Of a stretch of DNA of 64,000 bases, positions 23,764 to 31,929 are shown in pieces. Origin of the DNA: HT1-32 sp040219025 (GTDB lineage: Bacteria > Pseudomonadota > Alphaproteobacteria > Rhodospirillales > HT1-32). Position numbers and translations under genes: made by a program. How positions within the stretch are numbered: position 1 is the stretch's first letter; each line of letters opens with the position of its first letter. The DNA is taken from contig JAVJTE010000020.1 in assembly GCA_040219025.1 (NCBI GenBank), positions 1,185,229 through 1,249,228 of the forward strand, read 5' to 3'. Below the pieces are notes generated by a model. The model saw only the letters and a list, made by a program, of their open reading frames with translations, was not told the origin of the DNA and searched no databases.

Positions 23764-25626
23764 ATGGCCAAATCGAAGCTTAAATTCAAAGCCGAGACAG
23801 CGAAGCTGCTCGATATCGTTATCAACTCGCTTTACTCCGACAAGGATATCTTCCTGCGGGAACTGATCTCCAACGCCTCGGATGCCTGCGACAAATTGCG
23901 GTACGAAGCGCTGACCAATGAGGCGCTGCTCGAAGGTGACGGTGATCTGAAACTGCGGTTGTCCGTCGACAAGGAAGCGGGAACCATCACGCTGGCCGAT
24001 AACGGTATCGGCATGAACCGGAGTGATCTGGTTGAGAACCTTGGCACCATTGCGAAATCCGGCACGGAAGTTTTCCGCAAGGCGATTGAAAGCGGCGAGG
24101 ACAAGAGTGTCGCCCTGATCGGCCAGTTCGGTGTCGGCTTCTATTCCGCTTTCATGGTGGCCGATAAGGTCGAGGTGAAATCCCGGAAGGCCGGCGACAG
24201 TGAAGGCTGGATCTGGACATCGGAAGGTGCGGGCACCTTCACCGTCGACAGCGCACCGGATGCCACCCGCGGGGCGGAAATCACCCTGCATCTTCGCGAC
24301 AGTGCGGAGGCTTATCTCGACCCGTTCAAGCTGCGCCAGATCGTGAAGACCTATTCAGATCACATCGCGCTGCCCATCGTGATGGCGGGTGAAGACGGTG
24401 AGGACGAGACCCTGAACACGGCCTCGGCGATCTGGACCCGGTCGCAGAGCGAGATTTCAGCCGATGATTACAGGGAATTCTACAACCATGTCGGCCGGAC
24501 CATGGATGATCCGTGGCTCACGATGCACAACAAGGTTGAAGGTGTCATCGAATATACGAACCTGCTGTTCGTACCGACCGAAAAGCCGTTCGATCTGTTC
24601 GAGGCTGAACGCAAACAGCATCTGAAACTTTATGTCCGCCGCGTCTTCATCACCGATGACTGCCCGGAGCTGCTGCCTGCCTATATGCGTTTCGTGCGGG
24701 GCGTGGTTGATTCGCAGGACCTGCCGCTGAATGTCAGCCGCGAGACGCTGCAGGCCAATCCGGTGATCGCCAAGATCAAGTCCGGTCTGGTGAAGCGTAT
24801 TCTGGGCGAGCTGAAAAAGAAGGCCGAGAAGGCCCCGGAAGAATATGCCAAATTCTGGGGTAATTTCGGCGCCCTGATGAAGGAAGGTCTCTACGAAGAC
24901 TATACCAGCCGTGATGATCTGCTGGCGCTGGCCCGGTTCCGCACCACCGGCTCTGATGAGCTGGTTTCGCTGGCGGACTATGTTGGCCGCATGAAGGAAG
25001 GTCAGGACCAGATTTTCTACATCTCCGGTGATGACACGGACTCAATCCATCTCAGCCCGCAGCTTGAAGGCTTCAGGGCGAAAGGCGTTGAGGTGCTGTT
25101 GCTGACCGATCCGGTTGATGAATTCTGGATTCCCTCGGTCGGTGTCTATGAAGGCAAGGCCTTCACCTCCGTGACCCGTGGCGCCTCCGGCCTCGACAAG
25201 ATCACCTCCGGCGACGGGGACAAGGCGGAAGACGACAAGGCCGATACGCCGGACACCGCAATGCTGATCGCCCGTTTCAAGGTCGCGCTTGGCGAGCAGG
25301 TGAAGGATATCCGTGCCTCGACGCGCCTGACCAACAGCGCCTGTTGCCTGGTCGCCGACGAAGGCGATGCGGATATGCACCTTGAACGGCTGCTCCGCCG
25401 ACATAATCAGGTCGAGAAACAGTCGAGCCGGATCTTCGAGATCAATCCGAAACATCCGATGATCAGACGCCTCGGCGAGATCGTTGAAACCCGGCCCGAC
25501 AATGTCGATGAAGCGGCCCGTCTGCTGCTCGATCAGGCCCGTATCGTTGAAGGCGAGACCGTCACCGATCCGGTGGCCTTTGCCAAGCGACTGACCGACA
25601 TGATGACCCGCGGTCTGGCGGGATAG
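23764..25626 (+). CDS. htpG: Molecular chaperone HtpG (Hsp90)
   Basis: HtpG is the bacterial Hsp90, an ATP-dependent dimeric chaperone in the cytoplasm. The 620-residue protein has the GHKL ATPase domain: FLRELISNASDACDKLRYEA, LADNGIGMNRSDLVENLGTI, AKSGTEVF and IGQFGVGFYSAFMVADKVEV. The middle domain has YVRRVFITDDCPELLPAYMR, RGVVDSQDLPLNVSRETLQ with the catalytic-loop Arg, and a C-terminal dimerisation domain follows. I prefer ATG 23764 over ATG 23755 because AGGA lies 9 bases before it but only one base before the earlier codon. A heat-shock type promoter lies about 45-70 bases upstream. Confidence 0.97.
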   Translation: MAKSKLKFKAETAKLLDIVINSLYSDKDIFLRELISNASDACDKLRYEALTNEALLEGDGDLKLRLSVDKEAGTITLADNGIGMNRSDLVENLGTIAKSGTEVFRKAIESGEDKSVALIGQFGVGFYSAFMVADKVEVKSRKAGDSEGWIWTSEGAGTFTVDSAPDATRGAEITLHLRDSAEAYLDPFKLRQIVKTYSDHIALPIVMAGEDGEDETLNTASAIWTRSQSEISADDYREFYNHVGRTMDDPWLTMHNKVEGVIEYTNLLFVPTEKPFDLFEAERKQHLKLYVRRVFITDDCPELLPAYMRFVRGVVDSQDLPLNVSRETLQANPVIAKIKSGLVKRILGELKKKAEKAPEEYAKFWGNFGALMKEGLYEDYTSRDDLLALARFRTTGSDELVSLADYVGRMKEGQDQIFYISGDDTDSIHLSPQLEGFRAKGVEVLLLTDPVDEFWIPSVGVYEGKAFTSVTRGASGLDKITSGDGDKAEDDKADTPDTAMLIARFKVALGEQVKDIRASTRLTNSACCLVADEGDADMHLERLLRRHNQVEKQSSRIFEINPKHPMIRRLGEIVETRPDNVDEAARLLLDQARIVEGETVTDPVAFAKRLTDMMTRGLAG

Positions 25627-25654
25627 AGCCCGGAACTTTCCGATGTGGTTCGCA

Positions 25655-25749
25655 ATCCTTCGAGACGGGCTTTCAGCCCTCCTCAGGATGAGGCCGTTTT
25701 AAAACCGCCCTTCATCCTGAGGAGCCTGCATCGCAGGCGTCTCAAGGAT
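25655..25749. repeat. 95-bp palindromic intergenic repeat, copy 2
   Basis: This copy has the same plan as 3595-3690: ATCCTTCGAGACG, a mini-hairpin GGGCT-TTC-AGCCC, CTCCTCAGGATGA, a short AT-containing centre, TCATCCTGAGGAG, a mini-hairpin GCCTGC-ATC-GCAGGC, and CGTCTCAAGGAT. The mini-hairpin stems differ in sequence from copy 1 but keep pairing. It lies between htpG and betB. Confidence 0.85.
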
Positions 25750-25837
25750 AGCCGTTAAACCCCGTCCAGCCTCCCCGCACAACTTGCATCCCCCGGCAGG
25801 CCCGCGCATTTTGCCGGGGCAGCAGCAGGAGCAGATC

Positions 25838-27301
25838 ATGAAGGCGCAGCCAGCGGGATCGCATTATATTTCCGGTGAGTATGTCGATGATGCGGAGGGT
25901 GCGGTCATTGAAAGCCGGTATCCCGCGACGACAGAAATCATTGCCCGGCTGAGTGCAGCGACTGAAACGACCGTCAACAAGGCCGTGGATTCGGCTCGTG
26001 CCGGCCAGCAGGTCTGGGCGGCGATGAGCGGGGTGGAGCGTGGCCGGGTGTTGCGACGGGCGTCGGATCTGCTGCGCGCACGCAACCGTGAACTGTCCGA
26101 GCTGGAAACCCTGGATACCGGCAAGCCGTTGCAGGAGACGCTGGTTGCCGATGCGGCCTCCGGAGCGGACTGCCTCGAATACTTTGCCGGTATCGCAGGC
26201 GACATGACCGGCGAACATATCGATTTCGGCGGGCCCTTTGCCTATACCCGGCGGGAGCCGCTGGGTGTCTGTGCCGGTATCGGGGCCTGGAACTATCCGA
26301 TCCAGATTGCCTGCTGGAAATCGGCTCCTGCGCTGGCCTGTGGCAATGCCATGATCTTCAAGCCTTCTGAACTGACACCGCTGTCGGCGCTGAAGCTGGC
26401 GGAGATCTATACCGAGGCCGGGTTGCCCGACGGCGTGTTCAATGTGGTTCAGGGCTATGGCGAAACCGGGGCGCTGCTGACCGCCCATCCGGATGTCGCA
26501 AAAATTTCGCTGACCGGCTCTGTCCCGACGGGGGCGCGGGTGATGGCCGGGGCGGCGGGCAGCCTGAAACAGGTGACGCTGGAACTTGGCGGCAAATCAC
26601 CGCTGATCGTGTTTGACGATGCGGATATCGGGAACGCGGTTGGTGGGGCGATGCTCGGCAACTTCTATTCCAGCGGCCAGATCTGTTCCAACGGAACGCG
26701 GGTCTTTGTGCAGGAGAAATTGCTGGATGGCTTTCTGGACCACCTGAAGGAACGCACGGCGAAGCTGCGGCCGGGTGATCCGATGGATGAGGCAACACAG
26801 ATTGGCCCGCTGGTCAGCGCCGCCCAGCGTGACCGGGTGCTGGGTTACCTGCGGGCCGGTGTCGATGACGGCGCGCGTCTGGTCTGTGGTGGTGATGCGG
26901 TGACTGTGCAGGGTATGGAGGCGGGCTGGTTCGTTGCCCCGACGATCTTTGCCGATGTCCGTGACGATATGCGGATTGCACGGGAAGAGATCTTCGGCCC
27001 GGTAATGTCCGTGCTGTCCTTCCGTGATGAGGATGAGGTTGTCGCCCGCGCCAATGCGACCCCGTTCGGGCTGGCGGCCGGTGTGTTTACCCGCGATCTG
27101 GCCCGTGCTCACCGCGTCGTCGCCCGTCTGCAGGCCGGAACCTGCTGGATCAATGCCTATAACCTGACCCCGGCGGGGATGCCGTTCGGCGGCATGAAGC
27201 AATCCGGCTTTGGCCGTGAAAACGCCCGGGCTGCGCTGGACAGCTACAGCCAGATCAAGTCGGTCTATGTTGAAACCGGTGACGTGGATGCCCCTTACTG
27301 A
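25838..27301 (+). CDS. betB: Betaine aldehyde dehydrogenase-like NAD(P) aldehyde dehydrogenase
   Basis: The 487-residue aldehyde dehydrogenase most resembles BetB, which oxidises betaine aldehyde to the osmoprotectant glycine betaine. It has the cofactor-binding stretch GAWNYPIQIACWKSAPALAC, SLTGSVPTGARVMA, the general-base Glu in QVTLELGGKSPLIVF and the nucleophile Cys in YSSGQICSNGTRVFVQEK. The C-terminal PFGLAAGVFTRDLARAHRVV and GMPFGGMKQSGFGRENA are also typical. ATG 25838 has AGGAG 7 bases upstream. No choline dehydrogenase (betA), BetI or transporter gene lies next to it, so a role with another aminoaldehyde such as gamma-aminobutyraldehyde cannot be excluded. Confidence 0.88.
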   Translation: MKAQPAGSHYISGEYVDDAEGAVIESRYPATTEIIARLSAATETTVNKAVDSARAGQQVWAAMSGVERGRVLRRASDLLRARNRELSELETLDTGKPLQETLVADAASGADCLEYFAGIAGDMTGEHIDFGGPFAYTRREPLGVCAGIGAWNYPIQIACWKSAPALACGNAMIFKPSELTPLSALKLAEIYTEAGLPDGVFNVVQGYGETGALLTAHPDVAKISLTGSVPTGARVMAGAAGSLKQVTLELGGKSPLIVFDDADIGNAVGGAMLGNFYSSGQICSNGTRVFVQEKLLDGFLDHLKERTAKLRPGDPMDEATQIGPLVSAAQRDRVLGYLRAGVDDGARLVCGGDAVTVQGMEAGWFVAPTIFADVRDDMRIAREEIFGPVMSVLSFRDEDEVVARANATPFGLAAGVFTRDLARAHRVVARLQAGTCWINAYNLTPAGMPFGGMKQSGFGRENARAALDSYSQIKSVYVETGDVDAPY

Positions 27302-27307
27302 CCGGGT

Positions 27308-27907
27308 TCAGGTGACCAGACAGATCACCCCCCGCCCTGGCCGTCTGATCCTGCCTGTGGCTTCAAGGCTGGCGGCTGCCCGGTAGACGGCTTCCGGTGT
27401 CGCCGCGATTTCGTCGGCAATATGTCCGAGCTTCATGCCCGGGGGCAGGGTACCGTCTTCCCCCGCCAGTTCCTGCAGCCGCTGATACAGCCGGTCTGTC
27501 AGTGGCACTATGCGCCGCAGTTCGAGAAGCCGCCGCGCATCCCGGACCGTCTCCGCCAGATGCCGGAACAGCAGAGCGGCAAGCGTGCCGTCGTTCTCCA
27601 GTGCCGCCATCAGCGGTCTGGTCCGGCAGCAGCGGACTACAGATGCCTCCCGGGCGACGGCATCGCAGTGATATGCAGCAACAAAAAGGGAGGCTTCGGC
27701 AAAGGTTTCGCCGGCATGCGCCGCATGGATCAGCGCCTTGTCTCCGGCCCTTGTCCAGCGCACCAGATCGACCGAACCGATGGTCAGCAGGTAGAGGCCC
27801 CTCGGCGCATCGCCCTGTCTGAACAGCACCTGTCCGGAACCGAGTTGCTGCTCCTCCGCACCCAGCCGGGTGAACATGTCCTCAAGAGCAGAAAAGTTAT
27901 CTGACAT
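27308..27907 (-). CDS. Crp/Fnr family transcriptional regulator
   Basis: The 199-residue protein has an N-terminal cyclic-nucleotide-type beta-roll (GQVLFRQGDAPRGLYLLTIG, GETFAEASLFVAAYHCDAVA), a dimerisation helix (LAETVRDARRLLELRRIVPL) and a C-terminal winged helix-turn-helix with LGHIADEIAATPEAVYRAAA. The N-terminal Cys cluster of oxygen-sensing FNR is absent, so it may be closer to Dnr/NnrR-like or CooA-like members; the signal is unknown. An FNR-type palindrome at 27906-27919 overlaps its start codon, which suggests autoregulation and control of the divergent His-rich protein gene. An in-frame ATG at 27919 is an alternative start. Confidence 0.88.
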   Translation of the reverse strand: MSDNFSALEDMFTRLGAEEQQLGSGQVLFRQGDAPRGLYLLTIGSVDLVRWTRAGDKALIHAAHAGETFAEASLFVAAYHCDAVAREASVVRCCRTRPLMAALENDGTLAALLFRHLAETVRDARRLLELRRIVPLTDRLYQRLQELAGEDGTLPPGMKLGHIADEIAATPEAVYRAAASLEATGRIRRPGRGVICLVT

Positions 27908-27919
27908 GATCCAGATCAT
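27906..27919. promoter_or_regulatory. FNR-type box in the divergent control region
   Basis: ATGATC-CA-GATCAT is a perfect 14-bp palindrome containing TGATNNNNATCA, the core of FNR/Dnr-family sites. It overlaps the start of the Crp/Fnr regulator gene and lies about 40 bases before the likely transcription start of the plus-strand gene at 27982, a usual activating distance for this family. Confidence 0.6.
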
Positions 27920-27981
27920 ATTGTGAGAGGCGGGATATCGCTAGGACTCGTTCTGCAGACAACCCGGCGGGAGCCATCAGA

Positions 27982-28545
27982 ATGAAAACGGTTCGCATAT
28001 TCTTTGTCATCAGTGGCTTGTTGATAACCGCCCCGGCTCTGGCGCAGGGGCATGGCGGTCATGGCAATCATGGCCATGGTGGCGGGCGAGCTGCGGGCAT
28101 GATGCCGGTGTCTCCCGGGCAGGAGGCGTTTGGCGCGATTGCGGAGATCATCGCCCTGCTGTCAGCGGATCCGGCAACGAACTGGCAGAAGGTGGATATT
28201 CCGGCGCTGCAGGCGCATTTGCAGGATATGGACGCGCTGGTGATGATACGTGGTGTCGCCGGGGAGGCAGTGCCGGGTGGTCTGAAAATGATCATTCCGT
28301 TGACCGGAGACGGTGGTGCGGCGGCGGGCCGGATGCTGCCTGCCCATGGCCCGGTGCTGCAGGCCGAGACAGGCTGGGATGTCGTTTTGCAGCGCCAGCC
28401 GGATCACCTGATCTGGACGGTGATATCTGCCAATCCGGCAGAGGTTGCGAAGATCCGTGCGCTTGGTTTTATCGGCCTGATGACGACCGGATGGCATCAT
28501 CAGGCACATCATCTTGCCATCGCCCGGGGCGAGCCGGCCCATTGA
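27982..28545 (+). CDS. Small exported His/Gly-rich protein, unknown function
   Basis: The 187-residue protein has a signal peptide (MKTVRIFFVISGLLITAPAL, cleaved after ALAQ) followed by the metal-binding-like segment GHGGHGNHGHGGGRAAGMMP. The body contains VDIPALQAHLQDMDALVMIR and a Met/His-rich end (GLMTTGWHHQAHHLAIARGE). I do not recognise a named family with certainty. The His clusters suggest binding of copper, nickel, zinc or haem in the periplasm, an inference. It is divergent from a Crp/Fnr regulator with an FNR-type box between them, so it may be switched by oxygen, nitric oxide or redox state. Confidence 0.7.
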   Translation: MKTVRIFFVISGLLITAPALAQGHGGHGNHGHGGGRAAGMMPVSPGQEAFGAIAEIIALLSADPATNWQKVDIPALQAHLQDMDALVMIRGVAGEAVPGGLKMIIPLTGDGGAAAGRMLPAHGPVLQAETGWDVVLQRQPDHLIWTVISANPAEVAKIRALGFIGLMTTGWHHQAHHLAIARGEPAH

Positions 28546-28554
28546 ATCCGGTGG

Positions 28555-30060
28555 TCATTCCCCGCCGCTCATGAAGGCTTTCTTCAGACCGGGCAGGAAA
28601 GAGACGCCGAGGAAGGCCAGGGTCATCAGCAGGAAGATGAGGCTGATCGGCTCCGTCACAAATACCGTTATGTCACCCCCGGCCAGCAGCAGCGAACGGC
28701 GGAAGTTTTCTTCCAGCAGCGGGCCCAGAATGAAGCCCAGCAGAACCGGCGCTGCCGGATATTCGAACTTCCGCATGACATAGCCGATGATACCGAACAC
28801 CAGCACGACAAAGATATCGAAGACGCTGTTCGACGAGGAATAAACCCCGATACAGATGAAGACGAGGACTGCCGGATAGAGCAGGTGATAGGGGATGGTC
28901 AGCAGCCGGACCCAGAGGCCGATCAGCGGAATGTTCAGCACCAGCAACAGGATATTGCCGACCCAGAAACTCATCACCAGCCCCCAGAACATGGCCGGTT
29001 CATTGGCGATAAAGCTGGGGCCCGGGGTGATGCCGTGGATCAGCATGGCCCCCAGCAGGACGGCCATCACCGCGTCGCCCGGAATGCCGAAACTGAGAGT
29101 GGGTATGAAAGCGGCCTGAACCGAGGCATTGTTGGCCGCTTCCGGCGAACTGATGCCCTCGATCGCCCCGCGGCCAAACCGTGACGGATCTTTTGCAATC
29201 CGTTTTTCCAGTGCATAGGCCATGAAGGAGGCGATGCCCGGCCCGGTACCCGGCAGGGCACCGACGATGGAGCCGACAACGGTGCCGCGGGCTGTCGGTC
29301 GCCAGACCTGCCGCCATTCATCGGGGCTTGGCATCATCGAGCGGAAGGTGATGTCTTTGGCAGACAGGCTGGTGCTGCGGGTGATGCCGATGTTCGAGAG
29401 AATCTCCGCGACGCCGAACAGTCCCATGGCAACCGCCACCAGCGACAGACCGTCCGACAGCTCGAACGATCCGAAGGTAAAGCGGAACATGCCGGTATTC
29501 ACATCCGTGCCGACCAGACCCAGCGCCAGGCCGAAACTGACCATGGCGAGACCTTTCAGCGGTGATCCGACAGAGAGAGTGGAGGCGGCGACCAGCCCCA
29601 GCACCATCACCGAAAAATAATCCGGCGCCCCGAATCGCAAAGCGAATTCGGCGATGATCGGGGCGAATCCCATGACCAGCAGAATGGCAAAGGACGAACC
29701 GACGAAAGAGGTGATGGCGGTGACGAACAGCGCCAGCCCGGCCTTGCCCTGCTGTGCCAGCGGATAGCCGTCAAGGCAGGTCACGGCGGAGGTCGCGGTG
29801 CCCGGCAGGTTCAGCAGGATGGAGGCGGTCGAGCCGCCATACTGGGTACCGTAGAAGATACCGGCCAGCATGATCAGCGCCGATGTCGGGTCGACGTAAT
29901 AGGTCATCGGCAGGGCCAGCGAGATCGCGGCCAGCGGTCCGACACCGGGCAGCACGCCGACGATGGTGCCGACCGTCACGCCGATGAAGCAGAACAGCAG
30001 CGAATTGAAGGAAAGCGCGGTTTCCAGCCCGAGGGAGATATTCGCCATGAAACTGTTCAT
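28555..30060 (-). CDS. tctA: Tripartite tricarboxylate transporter large membrane subunit TctA
   Basis: The 501-residue, multi-spanning TctA protein has the family stretches GVLPGVGPLAAISLALPMTY, GIFYGTQYGGSTASILLNLP and GTATSAVTCLDGYPLAQQGK. The second repeat has GTVVGSIVGALPGTGPGIAS and RFGRGAIEGISSPEAANNAS. It works with TctB and a periplasmic Bug-type protein to import a carboxylate or amino-acid-like solute. The ATG at 30060 overlaps the tctB stop as ATGA. It is the last gene of the seven-gene hyu/dad/rid/tct operon and converges on the His-rich protein gene. Confidence 0.95.
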   Translation of the reverse strand: MNSFMANISLGLETALSFNSLLFCFIGVTVGTIVGVLPGVGPLAAISLALPMTYYVDPTSALIMLAGIFYGTQYGGSTASILLNLPGTATSAVTCLDGYPLAQQGKAGLALFVTAITSFVGSSFAILLVMGFAPIIAEFALRFGAPDYFSVMVLGLVAASTLSVGSPLKGLAMVSFGLALGLVGTDVNTGMFRFTFGSFELSDGLSLVAVAMGLFGVAEILSNIGITRSTSLSAKDITFRSMMPSPDEWRQVWRPTARGTVVGSIVGALPGTGPGIASFMAYALEKRIAKDPSRFGRGAIEGISSPEAANNASVQAAFIPTLSFGIPGDAVMAVLLGAMLIHGITPGPSFIANEPAMFWGLVMSFWVGNILLLVLNIPLIGLWVRLLTIPYHLLYPAVLVFICIGVYSSSNSVFDIFVVLVFGIIGYVMRKFEYPAAPVLLGFILGPLLEENFRRSLLLAGGDITVFVTEPISLIFLLMTLAFLGVSFLPGLKKAFMSGGE

Positions 30061-30506
30061 CGGTAACCCGTCACGGCATCCAGCGGAACGCCCAGCCCCT
30101 TGATGAACATCAGATAGCCGAACAGCCCCATGAAAAGTGCCACCCCGGCTAGCTGCAACAGCCGGGGCCGGGTTTCCCCGCAGCCACTCAGCATCACAAG
30201 GGCGATGGTCGCCGGAATGAAGCCGAGCGGTGTGACCAGTATGGCGAAGGCCAGAATGCCGGTTGTGACGGCCAGCAGGGGCCGCCATCCGAAATCAGGT
30301 CGCGGACTGCCGGATTTCCGGACATCAAAGGCGACGGCCAGTGCCAGCAGGATAATCAGCACACCCAGCACAACCGGCATGAAGCCCGGCCCCGGACGGG
30401 TGAGCGAGCCGAGCGGGTAGCTGCCGCCTTCGATAACCACCAGCCCGCCGAAGACGGCAAGGCCCAGAGCGGCTGTCAGTTCGGGACGATTGATCTGCGA
30501 TGGCAC
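30057..30506 (-). CDS. tctB: Tripartite tricarboxylate transporter small membrane subunit TctB
   Basis: The 149-residue protein has four hydrophobic segments, starting TAALGLAVFGGLVVIEGGSY, then GFMPVVLGVLIILLALAVAF, LLAVTTGILAFAILVTPLGF and LLQLAGVALFMGLFGYLMFI. This four-helix plan, with a short PLGSLTRPGPGFMP motif after the first helix, is typical of TctB. It overlaps tctA by four bases and lies 38 bases behind the RidA gene. The binding protein tctC is not directly next to it, as RidA is interposed. Confidence 0.92.
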   Translation of the reverse strand: MPSQINRPELTAALGLAVFGGLVVIEGGSYPLGSLTRPGPGFMPVVLGVLIILLALAVAFDVRKSGSPRPDFGWRPLLAVTTGILAFAILVTPLGFIPATIALVMLSGCGETRPRLLQLAGVALFMGLFGYLMFIKGLGVPLDAVTGYR

Positions 30507-30544
30507 CTGATGATCCTTGTTCAGCTATGTCTGCCGGTTCGGGA

Positions 30545-30931
30545 TCAGACCCGATCCGGCAGTTCGGCGATGGCTTCCATCTCGACCAGAACAGGCACGA
30601 TCAGATCCGAAATCACGGTTGACCGTGCCGGGGCCCGTTCGGGCGGAAAGCGGTTTGCGTAGGCTGCATTGAAGGCCGGATAGTCATTTTTGTCGACCAG
30701 CCAGACCGTGCATTTGACGATATTGTCGAGGCCGGCACCGGCCAGGGTCAGAATCTGTTCAATCTGGTCAATGACACAGTTCGTCTGGGTCGTGATGTCA
30801 TCGCCGATAATTTTGCCACCGACGATCGGCACCTGACCGGAGACGAAGAGCAACGGCCCATCTGCCCGGACGAGGGGGGAGATGGGCTGGGCCTGTCCTC
30901 CGCGGACGACAGGCCCACCCAGGCGCTGCAT
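30545..30931 (-). CDS. RidA-family enamine/imine deaminase
   Basis: This 128-residue Rid/YjgF-family protein hydrolyses reactive imines and enamines made by amino-acid oxidising or PLP enzymes. Family stretches are GPLLFVSGQVPIVGGKIIGD, QTNCVIDQIEQILTLAGAGL and KCTVWLVDKNDYPAFNAAYA, and the conserved active Arg lies in RAPARSTVISDL, with VEMEAIAE near the C-terminus. Its ATG shares a base with the stop of the Bug protein gene. An amino-acid dehydrogenase that would produce imines starts the same operon, so a clean-up role for that enzyme's product is a natural inference. Confidence 0.92.
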   Translation of the reverse strand: MQRLGGPVVRGGQAQPISPLVRADGPLLFVSGQVPIVGGKIIGDDITTQTNCVIDQIEQILTLAGAGLDNIVKCTVWLVDKNDYPAFNAAYANRFPPERAPARSTVISDLIVPVLVEMEAIAELPDRV

Positions 30932-31929
30932 TATTTATTCTTCAGACCGGCCGCATCGACGACCCGCTTCCATTTCGGGATTTCCTGGGCGATGAACGCC
31001 TGGGAATCAGCCGGGGTACGGCCTTCGACAAGGAAACCGCGCTGCTTGAAGAATTCCTGCAGGTCATCGGTCGCCAGTGCCTTGGAGATTTCGGCATACA
31101 GCGTCTGCAGGACAGGGTCCGGCGTGCCGCCCGGTGCAAAGACGCCCTGCCAGGAGAACGCCTGATAGCCGTCAAGGCCGCTGCTGGCGATGGGGGCAAC
31201 ACCCGGATGCATCGGATGTTCGACCGCCGAGGTGACGCCCAGTGCCCGGAGGCGACCGGATTTCACGAATTCTGCGGTCACCAGCAGATCACCGAACATG
31301 GCATCAACGCGTCCGCCGAGCAGATCCTGCAGGGCGGCGGCGCTACCCTTGTAGGGGACATGGACCAGCTTGACACCGGCTTCGAGACCGAACAGTTCAG
31401 CGGCGAGATGCATCGAGGTGCCAACGCCGGGGGTGCCGTGAGTGAACTTCTCCGGATTGGCTTTGGCGAAGTCGATGACGTCCTGCACGGATTTGTAAGG
31501 TGAGTCTGCATTGACGACGAGCACCAGCGGCGCACTGACCACCAGACTGACCGGGCTGAAATCGGTCAGCGGATTGTAGGGCAGGTCATCGCGCAGCGCG
31601 GCGCTGATGGCGTTCGAGCCGGTCACACCCATCAGCAGGGTATAGCCGTCAGGGTCGGATTTCGCGACCATGTTGGCCCCGACAGTGCCGCCGGCACCGG
31701 CGCGGTTTTCAACCACAACCGGCTGGCCGAGCGGGCCGGAAATATTCTCGGCAATCTTGCGGGCCAGGGTGTCTGTCGAGCCGCCCGGCGGGAACGGCAC
31801 GACGATGGTCACGGGCTTTGCCGGATAGGATTGTGCGACGGCAGTGCCGGTAAGGCCGGTAGCTGCGGTGACGGCTGCAAGGGCTGCAACCATCGCAGTG
31901 CGACGCGTAAGTCGGGTGAGTTTCAGCAT
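30931..31929 (-). CDS. Bug-family (TctC) periplasmic solute-binding protein
   Basis: The 332-residue protein has an N-terminal export signal (LTRRTAMVAALAAVTAATGL, cleaved after AVAQ) with a twin-arginine look. The Bug/TctC fold follows with SYPAKPVTIVVPFPPGGSTD, VVENRAGAGGTVGANMVAKS and HVPYKGSAAALQDLLGGRVD. The C-terminal FLVEGRTPADSQAFIAQEIP and WKRVVDAAGLK are also typical. Such proteins bind small carboxylates or amino acids through water-mediated contacts and deliver them to TctAB. Its start overlaps the hyuB stop by seven bases. The ligand is unknown; the neighbouring hydantoinase/oxoprolinase genes suggest a cyclic amide. Confidence 0.93.
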   Translation of the reverse strand: MLKLTRLTRRTAMVAALAAVTAATGLTGTAVAQSYPAKPVTIVVPFPPGGSTDTLARKIAENISGPLGQPVVVENRAGAGGTVGANMVAKSDPDGYTLLMGVTGSNAISAALRDDLPYNPLTDFSPVSLVVSAPLVLVVNADSPYKSVQDVIDFAKANPEKFTHGTPGVGTSMHLAAELFGLEAGVKLVHVPYKGSAAALQDLLGGRVDAMFGDLLVTAEFVKSGRLRALGVTSAVEHPMHPGVAPIASSGLDGYQAFSWQGVFAPGGTPDPVLQTLYAEISKALATDDLQEFFKQRGFLVEGRTPADSQAFIAQEIPKWKRVVDAAGLKNK

